This document shows, one piece after another, positions 18,950-28,035 of a stretch of 64,000 bases of DNA. This DNA comes from an uncultured Draconibacterium sp. (lineage in GTDB: Bacteria > Bacteroidota > Bacteroidia > Bacteroidales > Prolixibacteraceae). The notes under the pieces were generated by a model. That model did not search any database, was not told the DNA's origin, and was given only the letters and a program-made list of their open reading frames with translations. The stretch spans positions 124,001-188,000 of the forward strand of contig NZ_CAJXYQ010000008.1 of the NCBI RefSeq assembly GCF_913063105.1. Direction: 5' to 3'. Every line of letters starts with the position of its first letter. Position 1 is the first letter of the stretch. Position numbers and translations under genes: made by a program.

Positions 18950-18985
18950 GATTCTTTGCTCCATTGCATTATGCTCAGAATGACG
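18950..18985. repeat. Inverted, degenerate copy of the CTGAGC-type intergenic repeat
   Basis: Read on the minus strand this stretch gives CGTCATTCTGAGC followed by a degenerate tail ending AAAGAATCT, the same type as the elements at 7165 and 34785. It lies in the 117-bp gap before the GH30 gene. Confidence 0.45.
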
Positions 18986-19053
18986 AAATATTAGGTTTGA
19001 AAAGGCTGAGCGAAGAATTAGATACACGAAAATGAAAACCAACTAAGAATAAA

Positions 19054-20484
19054 ATGAATACTAAAATACAATTTACATTAACAGTCATCCTATTATTGGC
19101 AATCAACATTGTTTACGCACAAAAAGTAAATGTAATCTACACAACCCCAAACGAGCGTTGGGTAGATGCAAAAAAAGTAGCTAAGACGGAAAAATCTGGC
19201 GATGTGGCCGATATTACCGTTTACACCGATGAAAAGCTTCAGGTGATTGACGGCGTTGGCGGTGCTTTTAACGAGTTGGGTTGGACTGCTATTCAGGCCC
19301 TGCCAAAAGAAAAGCAGAACGAGATTTTTAAGGCCCTTTTTTCTGAGGATGGATGTAACTTTTCCATGTGTCGCATTCCTTTAGGAGCCAGCGATTATGC
19401 CTTGAGTTACTACTCGAGCAACGATGTGCCCGAAGACTTTGCCATGCGCGATTTTAACATCGACCGCGACAAATTTATCCTGATTCCCTTCATCAAAGAG
19501 GCATTAAAAGTACGCCCCGACCTGTTGGTTTGGGCTTCGCCATGGTCGCCACCGGCATGGATGAAAGTGAATGAGCACTACGCCATGCGCAGTGGTGAAT
19601 TTGGGAATGCATTGGCTGGAAACAAAATGGTTGAGGGAGCTCAAATATTTAACAATGCAACCGCCTTTAAAATGCAACAAAGGTACCTAAAGGCTTACGC
19701 CCTGTATTTCTCTAAATTTGTTCAGGCTTACGAAAAGGAAGGTGTTCCCTTGTGTGCCATCCAACCTCAAAACGAAGTGGCCTTTCAACCCAACTGGCCA
19801 AGCTGTACCTGGCGCCCCGAAGACATGGCTTACTTTATTGGCGAATTTTTAGGACCTCAGTTTGAAAACGATGGTTTAAAGGCCGAAATTTGGTTGGGTA
19901 CCGTAAATGCCGGAGATCCTCAATATGTAAGAACCATATTGGACCACAAAACGGCTCAGAAATACATTACTGGTGTTGGTTTCCAGTGGGGTGGCGCACG
20001 CTCTATTCCTACAATTAATAAAGAATACAAGAATATTAAGTTGATGCAAACCGAAAATAAATGTGGCGAGCACGAAAATGACTGGACTTCGGTAGAGCGT
20101 TCGTGGAAAGATATGATGCACTACATCGGCAACGGAGCCGGTTCGTACATGTACTGGAATATGGTGCTGGATGAAACCGGGAAAAGTGCCTGGGGATGGC
20201 CGCAAAATTCAATGGTGGTAATCGATTCTCAATCTAAAGAGCTTACTTATACCGACGAGTTTTACCTGTTTAAACACTTGTCGCATTTTGTTCAGCCGGG
20301 CGACCATTTGTTAAAGTCGGAAGGCGAAAATCAGTTGGCTTTTCAATTAGCTGACGGGCGGGTAATGCTTATGGTTTATAATCCGGAAGAAACAGCAAAA
20401 ACCGTAAATGTAAAGGTAGGTGATACTACCATTCTTATCGACTTGCAGCCAACATCAATCAATTCAGTAGTAATTAATAAATAG
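19054..20484 (+). CDS. GH30 glycosidase
   Basis: Secreted 476-aa clan GH-A enzyme (signal ending VYAQK). Family marks: IDGVGGAFNELGW near the start of the barrel, WASPWSPPAWMK, the acid/base Glu241 in QPQNEVAFQP, and the nucleophile Glu334 in LMQTENKCG, with a C-terminal side beta-domain. GH30 members include beta-glucosidases, beta-xylosidases, beta-fucosidases and glucuronoxylanases; the GVGGAFNE motif resembles the exo-acting subfamilies. It could release a beta-linked sugar left after de-fucosylation. It is followed after 3 bp by the propeller hydrolase. Confidence 0.92.
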   Translation: MNTKIQFTLTVILLLAINIVYAQKVNVIYTTPNERWVDAKKVAKTEKSGDVADITVYTDEKLQVIDGVGGAFNELGWTAIQALPKEKQNEIFKALFSEDGCNFSMCRIPLGASDYALSYYSSNDVPEDFAMRDFNIDRDKFILIPFIKEALKVRPDLLVWASPWSPPAWMKVNEHYAMRSGEFGNALAGNKMVEGAQIFNNATAFKMQQRYLKAYALYFSKFVQAYEKEGVPLCAIQPQNEVAFQPNWPSCTWRPEDMAYFIGEFLGPQFENDGLKAEIWLGTVNAGDPQYVRTILDHKTAQKYITGVGFQWGGARSIPTINKEYKNIKLMQTENKCGEHENDWTSVERSWKDMMHYIGNGAGSYMYWNMVLDETGKSAWGWPQNSMVVIDSQSKELTYTDEFYLFKHLSHFVQPGDHLLKSEGENQLAFQLADGRVMLMVYNPEETAKTVNVKVGDTTILIDLQPTSINSVVINK

Positions 20485-20487
20485 AAA

Positions 20488-21585
20488 ATGAAAACGATTG
20501 TCTTTATACTTTTCCTTATTGCGGTGCAAGTTGCAGGCGCCCAAAACAGTATTTTTAGTAAGCTTGGTACCGCCCCTGTTAATGGCGGACTCGAAATGGA
20601 AGACTATTGGGTTTGGGGAAGTTCGGTAATAAAAGGCGACGATGGCAAGTATCATATGTACGCCTCGCGCTGGCCGAAGTATTTAAAATTCCACCCGGGG
20701 TGGATGATTGCCTCGGAAATTGTACACGCGGTATCTGATACCCCTGAAGGGCCTTATGATTTTAAAGATGTAGCCCTTGGAGCCCGTGGTGCACAATTCT
20801 GGGATGGACGTTCGTGCCATAATCCTAAAATCGTAAAGTATAATGACGAATATATTTTGTACTACATGGGGTCAACACATCCCTTTGAAGAAGTTGACGA
20901 AGAGAATGCTGATGAATTAACCTTATCGAGCAAATGGTGTATTGCCGCACGATGGGGAAAACGTGTTGGCGTGGCTACCTCAAAAAGTCCGAACGGGCCA
21001 TGGGAAAGGCTTGATGCGCCGATTTTGGATGTTAAACCAAATTCGTTTTATAGCTTTTTAACCTCCAATCCTTCGCCACTTATTAAGGAAGACGGCTCGG
21101 TTGTTTTATTGTTTAAAGGACGCGGGTATAAAGAGGATGGCATTTCACATTCCGATATGTCAATTGGAGTGGCTACAGCCCCATCGTATGATGGAGAATA
21201 TACGGTAATGGGGAATGAACCCCTCTTTTCAATTGATCAATTTGGAGAAGTAGAAGATCCTCACCTGTGGAGCGATAAAAATGGCTACCACATGCTGGCA
21301 AAAGACCAACGCGGTCAGATTTCCGGTCATAAACACGATGGGATTCTGGCTCACTCTAAAGATGGTATTAACTGGGAAATTGATAAAACTCCATTGGCCT
21401 ACACCAAAAAGGTGAAATGGGATAATGGAAAAACCATTCAACAGGGACAATTAGAGCGTGTTTTTGTTCTGGTTGAAAATGGGGAGCCAACTCATTTGTT
21501 TTTTGCCACTATGGATGGCCCCGGGGGTTTTGGAAACGGGACCAAAACGTGGAATATGGTTATTCCACTGAATAAGAATAAATAA
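20488..21585 (+). CDS. Five-bladed beta-propeller hydrolase related to GH43/GH117 clans
   Basis: A secreted 365-aa protein (signal ending VAGAQN) built from propeller blades: WVWGSSVIKGDDGKYHMYASRW, FWDGRSCHNPKIVKYNDEYIL-type, SNPSPLIKEDGSVVLLFKGRG, and VEDPHLWSDKNGYHMLAKDQ. These repeated Asp-Gly-hairpin blades and acidic residues (VEDPHLW, MEDYWV) resemble GH43 and GH117, but the classical GH43 ADPD motif is absent. Such proteins are usually annotated only as glycoside hydrolase family protein. The activity is unknown. The tight spacing to GH30 (3 bp) and to the esterase (10 bp) indicates one operon. Confidence 0.7.
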   Translation: MKTIVFILFLIAVQVAGAQNSIFSKLGTAPVNGGLEMEDYWVWGSSVIKGDDGKYHMYASRWPKYLKFHPGWMIASEIVHAVSDTPEGPYDFKDVALGARGAQFWDGRSCHNPKIVKYNDEYILYYMGSTHPFEEVDEENADELTLSSKWCIAARWGKRVGVATSKSPNGPWERLDAPILDVKPNSFYSFLTSNPSPLIKEDGSVVLLFKGRGYKEDGISHSDMSIGVATAPSYDGEYTVMGNEPLFSIDQFGEVEDPHLWSDKNGYHMLAKDQRGQISGHKHDGILAHSKDGINWEIDKTPLAYTKKVKWDNGKTIQQGQLERVFVLVENGEPTHLFFATMDGPGGFGNGTKTWNMVIPLNKNK

Positions 21586-21595
21586 AACAGAAATT

Positions 21596-23191
21596 ATGAA
21601 TACAAAATATATTCTTTTCTTTTTGGTATTTATTTTACCTCAAATTATTTCGGCCGAAGTAAAATTAAACGCTTTGTTTGCCACCCGAATGGTGGTGCAG
21701 CAAGACACTGAAATTCCAGTTTGGGGCTGGGCCAACCCAATGGAAAAAATTACCATTGAAGCCAGCTGGGGAGCAAAAGCGGAAACCACTGCTAAAACCG
21801 ATAGTACCTGGCGGGTTATGCTAAAAACCCCAAAAGCAGGAGGCCCGTTTCAAATTGCAGTTACGGGGAAAAATAAGATTGTTTTAGAAGATGTTTTAGC
21901 AGGAGAAGTGTGGCTGTGTACCGGGCAATCGAACATGGATTTTGCCATGGAGAAATTTGTAAATGATGCCCGCGAAGAAAAATACCAACCACTGGTAGAA
22001 TTTATGCGCAACGAAGTGGTAACGGCCAACGACCCATTGATAAGGCACATTGAGGTGCCACAAACGCCATCGGTTTTCGAAAAGAAGAAAAACTTTGAAG
22101 CAAACTGGAGAAGCGTAAATCCTGATGAAATTGGAAAAATTACAGCAACCGGTTATTTCTTTGCCAAAGAGTTACGCAAACACTTAAATGTGCCGGTTGG
22201 CATTGTTGAATGCTCGTGGGGAGGTACCCGAATTCAACCCTGGCTCTCGGAAGAGGCTTATAAATCGGATGAGGAGTTAAAGGCATACTTTGAGCAAAGC
22301 CGGATAAAGATAAAGGAACAAATTGCCGAACTTGGCGATGCCGAGAGTTACGTAGACACTTCCTTTCAACGCAGGTTTCAGGCTTGGAAAGATGGTGGTA
22401 AAAAAACAAACCGACCTTATCCTCGAACACATCCTTTAAAAAACAAACAGGTACAGGCAACCTTGTATAACGGAATGATATCGGCAATTGTTCCTTTTGC
22501 AATTAACGGTGTGGTTTGGTATCAGGGCGAAGGTAATTCCCATTTTAAAGAAGAGGAGTACGAAAAATATTTTAAGCTAATGATTAACAGTTGGCGAGAA
22601 GAATGGGGTCAAGGCGATTTTCCATTCTATTGGGCTCAACTTGCCGCCTACGAAGTTCCCGATGAACGTTCGGATAATGGATGGGCAATGGTAAACGACC
22701 ACCTGCGACGCGGACTGGAGCTGCCTAATACGGGCATGGCAGTTTTATACGACATCGGCGAAGCAAAAGACGTGCACCCACACAATAAAATGGATGCCGG
22801 AATTCGTCTGTCGATGTTGGCCTTAAAGAATGATTATGGGATTACTGAACTTGTGGCAAATGGCCCACTTTATAAAAGCTCGAAAGTTGTTGGCAACAAA
22901 ATGATTGTTGAATTTAAGGACGCAGGCAAAGGTTTAATGGTGGGCAATAAACATCTTTATTATCCTACAAAAGAAGTGGACGAACCATTAAGCTGGTTTG
23001 AAATTTTAGACGAAAACGGAAGCTGGAAACCTGCTGAAGCGAAGATAATAGCCAAAGATAAAATTGAAGTTTCAAATCCGAATATTGATAAACCTGTTGC
23101 TGTGCGTTATGCCTGGTCATCGAATCCGGAAGGAGCAAATTTATATAATAGAAATGGATTGCCCGCGGCAGTATTTACAACTGAAGAATAG
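21596..23191 (+). CDS. Sialate O-acetylesterase-type (SASA/CE20-like) carbohydrate esterase
   Basis: 531 aa, with a signal peptide ending SAEV. The catalytic Ser112 lies in LCTGQSNMDF, the SASA hallmark. The far-domain pair Asp-His appears in GEAKDVHPHNKMDAG. An N-terminal Ig-like domain (QDTEIPVWGWANP) and a C-terminal beta-domain frame the SGNH core, the typical long bacterial SASA layout. In polysaccharide loci such enzymes de-acetylate backbone or branch sugars; sialic acid itself need not be present. With the SGNH esterase and the alpha/beta hydrolase it gives the locus three candidate de-esterifying enzymes. Confidence 0.88.
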   Translation: MNTKYILFFLVFILPQIISAEVKLNALFATRMVVQQDTEIPVWGWANPMEKITIEASWGAKAETTAKTDSTWRVMLKTPKAGGPFQIAVTGKNKIVLEDVLAGEVWLCTGQSNMDFAMEKFVNDAREEKYQPLVEFMRNEVVTANDPLIRHIEVPQTPSVFEKKKNFEANWRSVNPDEIGKITATGYFFAKELRKHLNVPVGIVECSWGGTRIQPWLSEEAYKSDEELKAYFEQSRIKIKEQIAELGDAESYVDTSFQRRFQAWKDGGKKTNRPYPRTHPLKNKQVQATLYNGMISAIVPFAINGVVWYQGEGNSHFKEEEYEKYFKLMINSWREEWGQGDFPFYWAQLAAYEVPDERSDNGWAMVNDHLRRGLELPNTGMAVLYDIGEAKDVHPHNKMDAGIRLSMLALKNDYGITELVANGPLYKSSKVVGNKMIVEFKDAGKGLMVGNKHLYYPTKEVDEPLSWFEILDENGSWKPAEAKIIAKDKIEVSNPNIDKPVAVRYAWSSNPEGANLYNRNGLPAAVFTTEE

Positions 23192-23210
23192 AAAAATAAA
23201 CAAGAACAAA

Positions 23211-25202
23211 ATGAAATTAAGAAGACTCTTTTATTTACTATCAATCACACTAATAGTATCGGCTTGTAATTCGCAAAACGAAATTATAGTGCAATCTCCC
23301 AATGGACAGAAAAAGCTGACCGTTTTTCCAACATATGAAAAAACAGAAAGTGGACAAATCACATTTTCGGTAAAATATGGCGACCATAGAATTATTTTGC
23401 CGTCGTCAATTGAAATTAAATCGCAGGATATTGATTTCAGTAAACCTTTTTCAGTTTCAAATATTGAAGAAAAAGCTGTTCAAAACGAATGGACAACCAA
23501 TTTGGGAGAACTTAGCACAGTGCCCGATAACTACAACGAAGTAAAAATTTATTTGGAAAGCGAAACTGCAAAACTTAATTTGATTTGCCGTGCCTATAAC
23601 GAAGGTGTTGCTTTTGCCTACGAAGTGCCGGCTCAAAATAATCTTACCGAGATTAAAATCGATGATGAACTGATTACATACCAGTTTGCTGAAAACCATT
23701 CGGTTTGGTCAACTCCGGAAAGAAAACCACGAAAGTTAACAGCACAGGGCGAAATCAACAAAATTCCTTTGTCGGAACTAAAAGTAGGTTGCGAAAGACC
23801 ATTACTTGTGGAAATTGCAGATGATGTTAAAATTGCACTGGCCGAAGCCCGGTTGGTGGATTATGCCCGTTTGAGTTTTGATGCAGGTAAACAGCTCGAA
23901 AACAGCATCGTTTCTAGTTTGGATGGAAAAATAATAGACACCAAACAAGACCTGGTAAGCGGTGCGGTTGAAAATGAACGTAGCGAAGGTGCCAAAGTTG
24001 AAATGAAGCTTCCATTTAAATCACCCTGGCGTGTGGTAATGATGGGAGAAAGTTACGGAGAACTGCTGGAAAACAATTACATTCTTCAAAACTTAAATCC
24101 TCCGAGCGAAATTGAAGATCAATCGTGGATTACACCCGGTAAAGTATTACGCGAAGGAACACTTACAACTCAGGGAGGCTTTGCTGCCATCGATTTTGTG
24201 GCAAGCCACAACATGCAATATGTGCATTTCGATGCCGGCTGGTACGGAAATGAAATGGACAATGCATCCGATGCAACAACGGTAACCCTCGATCCAAAAC
24301 GTTCGAAAGGGCCTTTCGATATCGAAGCTATAACGGCCTACGCTAAAGAAAAAGGTGTTAAAGTAATGTTGTACGTAAACCGTCGTGCACTGGAGAAACA
24401 ATTAGACGATATTTTGCCCTTGTTTCAGGAGTGGGGCATTGCCGGCATAAAATATGGTTTTGTGCGCGTAGGCGACCAAAATGCCACGACCTGGATGCAC
24501 GAGGCTGTGAAAAAAACAGCTGCACACAAAATGGTGATAGATATTCACGACGAATACCGGCCTACCGGTTTTTCAAGAACCTATCCCAATCTCTTGACCC
24601 AGGAAGGCATTCGTGGCGATGAGGAAACCGTGCCAAACAGCCATACGCTAATTACCATGTTCACCCGTTCGCTGGCCGGAGCTGCCGACAACACGGTTTG
24701 TTATTACAACAGTCGTGTAGAAAAAATGGGTTCGCACGCTTCGCAGCTGGCAAAAACGGTTTGTATTTTTAGCCCGCTCCAGTTTTTGTATTGGTACGAT
24801 AAAGCACCTGCTGCACCTGTAAAAGACGATGCACTTTGGGGCAATACCAACACCATTGGCAACGAGCCAGAGCTTGAATTCTTTAACAATGTGCCTACTG
24901 TTTGGGATGAGACAAAAGTGCTGGTTGGCGAAATAGGAGAAATTGGTGTAATTGCCCGCCGTAAAGGAAACGACTGGTGGATTGGCGGAATAAATGGAGA
25001 AACGGCGCGTACTGTTGATCTCGACTTTTCATTTTTAACAGAAGGTAAAAACTATTCAGCAAAAATATACACCGACGATGAAACGGTAGAAACACGCACT
25101 CGTGTTAAAATTGAAGAGAAAGAATTGAATGCAGCTAGTTCCATGTCATTTGATGTAAAAGCAAATAATGGTTTTACCATGCATATTAAAGCAGTAAACT
25201 AA
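23211..25202 (+). CDS. GH97 glycosidase of the inverting type (probable)
   Basis: The start at 23211 gives a clean lipoprotein signal (SACNSQ); a longer frame to 23064 overlaps the esterase gene and is rejected. The 663-aa protein has the GH97 N-terminal beta-supersandwich (VQSPNGQKKLTVFP), a TIM barrel (FVASHNMQYVHFDAGWYG, KEKGVKVMLYVNRRA) and the C-terminal sandwich. At the position of the retaining nucleophile it reads GIKYGF, so Gly416 replaces Asp, while glutamates in IDIHDEYRPTG and LLTQEGIRGDEE are kept. That pattern fits inverting GH97 enzymes such as SusB. Known substrates are alpha-glucosides and alpha-galactosides; the target here is open. Confidence 0.85.
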   Translation: MKLRRLFYLLSITLIVSACNSQNEIIVQSPNGQKKLTVFPTYEKTESGQITFSVKYGDHRIILPSSIEIKSQDIDFSKPFSVSNIEEKAVQNEWTTNLGELSTVPDNYNEVKIYLESETAKLNLICRAYNEGVAFAYEVPAQNNLTEIKIDDELITYQFAENHSVWSTPERKPRKLTAQGEINKIPLSELKVGCERPLLVEIADDVKIALAEARLVDYARLSFDAGKQLENSIVSSLDGKIIDTKQDLVSGAVENERSEGAKVEMKLPFKSPWRVVMMGESYGELLENNYILQNLNPPSEIEDQSWITPGKVLREGTLTTQGGFAAIDFVASHNMQYVHFDAGWYGNEMDNASDATTVTLDPKRSKGPFDIEAITAYAKEKGVKVMLYVNRRALEKQLDDILPLFQEWGIAGIKYGFVRVGDQNATTWMHEAVKKTAAHKMVIDIHDEYRPTGFSRTYPNLLTQEGIRGDEETVPNSHTLITMFTRSLAGAADNTVCYYNSRVEKMGSHASQLAKTVCIFSPLQFLYWYDKAPAAPVKDDALWGNTNTIGNEPELEFFNNVPTVWDETKVLVGEIGEIGVIARRKGNDWWIGGINGETARTVDLDFSFLTEGKNYSAKIYTDDETVETRTRVKIEEKELNAASSMSFDVKANNGFTMHIKAVN

Positions 25203-25211
25203 GGAATATAG

Positions 25212-26624
25212 ATGAATAGAAGAGATAAAGTATTAAAATTGAAGTCCTATTTTTTGCTTGTTATAGGATGCTTTATAATTGGGACTTCGTGTCGAGCTCA
25301 GGTTGAAAGTATTCAGGAAGATGGTTTTATCTTACTAGATAACATTGCTGATTTGTATCGTTATATGGGTAAAAATGATACGAAAGTTCGTTTGAAAGCT
25401 GGTAATTACCAAATCGATGATGCTGAACACATTCGGTTTATGCGATTTACAGGCAATAATTCGCATTTCGATTTAAGCGGAGTGCGTTTAATGGTAGATA
25501 CCAAATTGTTTAGCCGCAGCGACCTGAAAAAAAGCGATGATGGAAACAGCATGTACTGTGCCATTGAAATTTCCGGGAACAATGTCAAGTTGGAGGGTTT
25601 GTATATTGAGACCTACGGTGATCTGCCCGGCAGACAAAGCAAAAACAAGATCTTCAATATTGTGGGTGAGGATGTGACCCTTAAGAACGTTGAAGTAAGA
25701 ACTGCTGGTTCAAGTCCATGGGGATATGGTTATCTTTATGGTTTGGGTGGTGGCGATGTGCGAAAAATGAATGGTATTCGTGTAGGATACCCTGCAAAAA
25801 ATGTAAAACTAATTGCATGCAAAGTTCACATGCGCGCCATGGGGCATGCTATTTTTCTGCAAGGGGCTGAAAATACGGTAATAGAAGACTGCCACGTTGA
25901 TGGGCTGCTTCGTACAACAGATGCAATGCTGGCTGAGACGTCGGGCTATGGTTATGATAGAAAATTTTATGCCGGTAAAGGTGGTTACATCGAGGGAACT
26001 ACGGTTGCTGAAAATGGAAAAATTCTTCCAGGAGAAATAATTTCTTTAAGCGAAGATGGGATTCGCATGTATCCTGAATATCATGGGCATAAAACAAAAA
26101 ACACAATAATAAAAGATTGTACTGTTTTTCAAATGCGTCGTGGTATTTGTACGGGCTTAAGCACTTCGGGCGATAAGGTAATTAACTGCCAGGTGCGCGA
26201 TTGTGTAGCAGCTGGATTTAACGTGGGAAACAACGACACTTTAATCAATTGCAGCGCCAATGCCAGATACGCGGAAGCGCTTTGTATTCCCTACAAAAAA
26301 GCGGAAAATGCTTTTGTTGAACTGGAAATTTTAGATAGTCGGAACGGAAAGGCCAATAAACTATTGGCAGCCATAAACGGAACAGGACATAAGGTGATTT
26401 TAAAAACCTCGAATCCTGATTTTATTCCTGATTCTTTCAACATTGAATTGTCAACACTTAATGGCTATGCATTTTATCAACGTTCGGGTGTACATGCCAC
26501 GAATATTAAGTTGAATAATCAAACTCATTGTAAAGTTCTGCTTTTAAAAGGAACAGTGGACGCTAATGTGAAAAGCCAGGGGGAAATAGTCCGAAATACA
26601 ATCGGGGAAAAAGTTTCTGATTAA
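25212..26624 (+). CDS. Right-handed beta-helix secreted protein, possible lyase or hydrolase
   Basis: 470 aa with a signal or lipobox near GTSCRAQ. The body shows parallel beta-helix coils (HFDLSGVRLMVDTK, NVKLEGLYIETYG, DVTLKNVEVRTAG, NVKLIACKVHMRAMGHAI, TVIEDCHVDG, KVINCQVRDCVAAGFNVGN). Early residues (VRLKAGNYQIDDA) are the typical entry strand of pectate-lyase-like folds. I recognise no catalytic motif of a characterised PL or GH family; a cluster of conserved-looking charged and aromatic residues (DGIRMYPEYHGHKTKN) may form the active site. Its place between GH97 and a GHL15-like enzyme suggests an uncharacterised carbohydrate-active enzyme. Confidence 0.65.
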   Translation: MNRRDKVLKLKSYFLLVIGCFIIGTSCRAQVESIQEDGFILLDNIADLYRYMGKNDTKVRLKAGNYQIDDAEHIRFMRFTGNNSHFDLSGVRLMVDTKLFSRSDLKKSDDGNSMYCAIEISGNNVKLEGLYIETYGDLPGRQSKNKIFNIVGEDVTLKNVEVRTAGSSPWGYGYLYGLGGGDVRKMNGIRVGYPAKNVKLIACKVHMRAMGHAIFLQGAENTVIEDCHVDGLLRTTDAMLAETSGYGYDRKFYAGKGGYIEGTTVAENGKILPGEIISLSEDGIRMYPEYHGHKTKNTIIKDCTVFQMRRGICTGLSTSGDKVINCQVRDCVAAGFNVGNNDTLINCSANARYAEALCIPYKKAENAFVELEILDSRNGKANKLLAAINGTGHKVILKTSNPDFIPDSFNIELSTLNGYAFYQRSGVHATNIKLNNQTHCKVLLLKGTVDANVKSQGEIVRNTIGEKVSD

Positions 26625-26680
26625 CGATGTTTAAAAATGAAGTGACTGATAGTATTGTTAAACGAATGAATTTAAAAGAT

Positions 26681-27907
26681 ATGAAAAAACAAATTTATCA
26701 AACCATGTTTACGCTGATGTTCTTCATGTCAGTGGCGTGTTCACATCAAGTAAAAAAGCAAGTTTCGCAGGAAGAATATAGCAAGGAATCTTTGATTTTA
26801 AGCGATGGAAGTCAGTTTGTGGCCAAATCCTATTTTCCAAAATTCAGTTGGGAAACGACCCCGATGTATTATCATTTCGGTGATATCGATCGGGTGTTGG
26901 AGCCACAAGAAGTGACATTTATTGCCGAACGTACAGATTTTATATGTATTGAAAAATCACATGGATTCAACCAGCTTGGTGACCAGGTGATGGGCACAAA
27001 GCACGAAGTGGAAGCGTTTCATAAAATCAAGCCAGAGTCCAAAGTATTGTTCTATTATAATTCCTATTTGGCATGGCCTTATCCACGGTTTAATAAAGAT
27101 TTTACTCCCGAAGGAATTGCTAAAAAACCGGAATTAGCCAAATTCCTGTTTGTTAATCCAAAGACTGGAAAATTAAGGGAAAAAACCAAACCAGCATTCT
27201 CATACTATTTCGATGCATTAAATCCTGATTTCCGCAGATGGTGGATTGAGTCTGCTGCCGAAGGTGTTGAAATATCGGGTGCTGATGGTATTTTTATTGA
27301 CCGTATGAATGTGGGTATAGATATGGATTACCCAAATGATAAGATTGTAGAAATAGCAAAAGCCAAAGGTGAAATGATGGCCGGATTAAAGGAAAAAATG
27401 GGGCCTGACAAGATATTGATTGGAAACAACGCTGCTGACACCAAAGAGGTTTTTCCGCATTGCGATGGATTCTTTTTCGAACATTATAATAATACCGTTA
27501 CCAATAAAGAAAATCTACTTAAAGAATGGGGCGATATGGAGCGAATTGCCAAGGCCGGGAAATTCTCGATTTATCGTTTCGGAGCTAAAGGAAAAAAACG
27601 TACTGATATTACAATTGGCGCTACAGATAATGAAGGAATGGAGGAACGCTCGAAAAAGCAATTGGAATATTATCATGCCTGTTACTTGATTGGAGCACAG
27701 CCGTATTCCTATTTCCAATGGAACTGGGGATGGAATCTAGCCGATGGAAACCTGGTTGATTATCCCGCTTTAAAGAAACCACTCGGGGCACCAAAAGGAG
27801 CTTTCAAACGCGTCACTCCCGATGGTTGGCAGTTTACCCGCGAATTTGAACACGCCAGTGTTTGGGTCGATACAGATAAAAAAGAAGCAAAAATAAACTG
27901 GCGATAG
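26681..27907 (+). CDS. Putative glycosidase-like TIM barrel (GHL15-like), lipoprotein
   Basis: The start at 26681 is chosen because it yields a compact lipoprotein signal (FFMSVACSH); the frame extends to 26627, only 3 bp after the previous stop. The 408-aa protein resembles the hypothetical glycosyl hydrolase GHL15 group: FICIEKSHGFNQ, LFYYNSYLAWPYP, then ALNPDFRRWWIESAAEG, ADGIFIDRMNVG with a candidate acidic residue on strand 4, and GFFFEHYNN with a candidate Glu on a later strand. No member known to me has a firm activity. It could be an exo-glycosidase acting late in the pathway. A strong hairpin follows the stop. Confidence 0.6.
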   Translation: MKKQIYQTMFTLMFFMSVACSHQVKKQVSQEEYSKESLILSDGSQFVAKSYFPKFSWETTPMYYHFGDIDRVLEPQEVTFIAERTDFICIEKSHGFNQLGDQVMGTKHEVEAFHKIKPESKVLFYYNSYLAWPYPRFNKDFTPEGIAKKPELAKFLFVNPKTGKLREKTKPAFSYYFDALNPDFRRWWIESAAEGVEISGADGIFIDRMNVGIDMDYPNDKIVEIAKAKGEMMAGLKEKMGPDKILIGNNAADTKEVFPHCDGFFFEHYNNTVTNKENLLKEWGDMERIAKAGKFSIYRFGAKGKKRTDITIGATDNEGMEERSKKQLEYYHACYLIGAQPYSYFQWNWGWNLADGNLVDYPALKKPLGAPKGAFKRVTPDGWQFTREFEHASVWVDTDKKEAKINWR

Positions 27908-27923
27908 CGAATCTTTGACGGTT

Positions 27924-27960
27924 GGCCCTTGTTTGCCAGCACTGCTGGCAAACAGGGGCT
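27924..27960 (+). terminator. Strong intergenic hairpin after the GHL15-like gene
   Basis: A stem of about 14 bp with one wobble (arms 27926-27939 and 27945-27958, 5-nt loop CACTG) sits 19 bp after the stop at 27907. No T-run follows, so it may be an RNA-processing or stability element rather than a true rho-independent terminator. It divides the upstream glycosidase block from the first sulfatase gene. Confidence 0.5.
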
Positions 27961-28035
27961 CAATCACTGTAAAAGCTCCCGACTGTTTGAGAGGCTAACA
28001 TTTATCAGTGATATATTGAAGAAAATAACTTGTAG

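Noticed and set aside
23064-23210. Longer start for GH97
   Set aside because: It would overlap the esterase gene by 128 bp and lacks a signal peptide.
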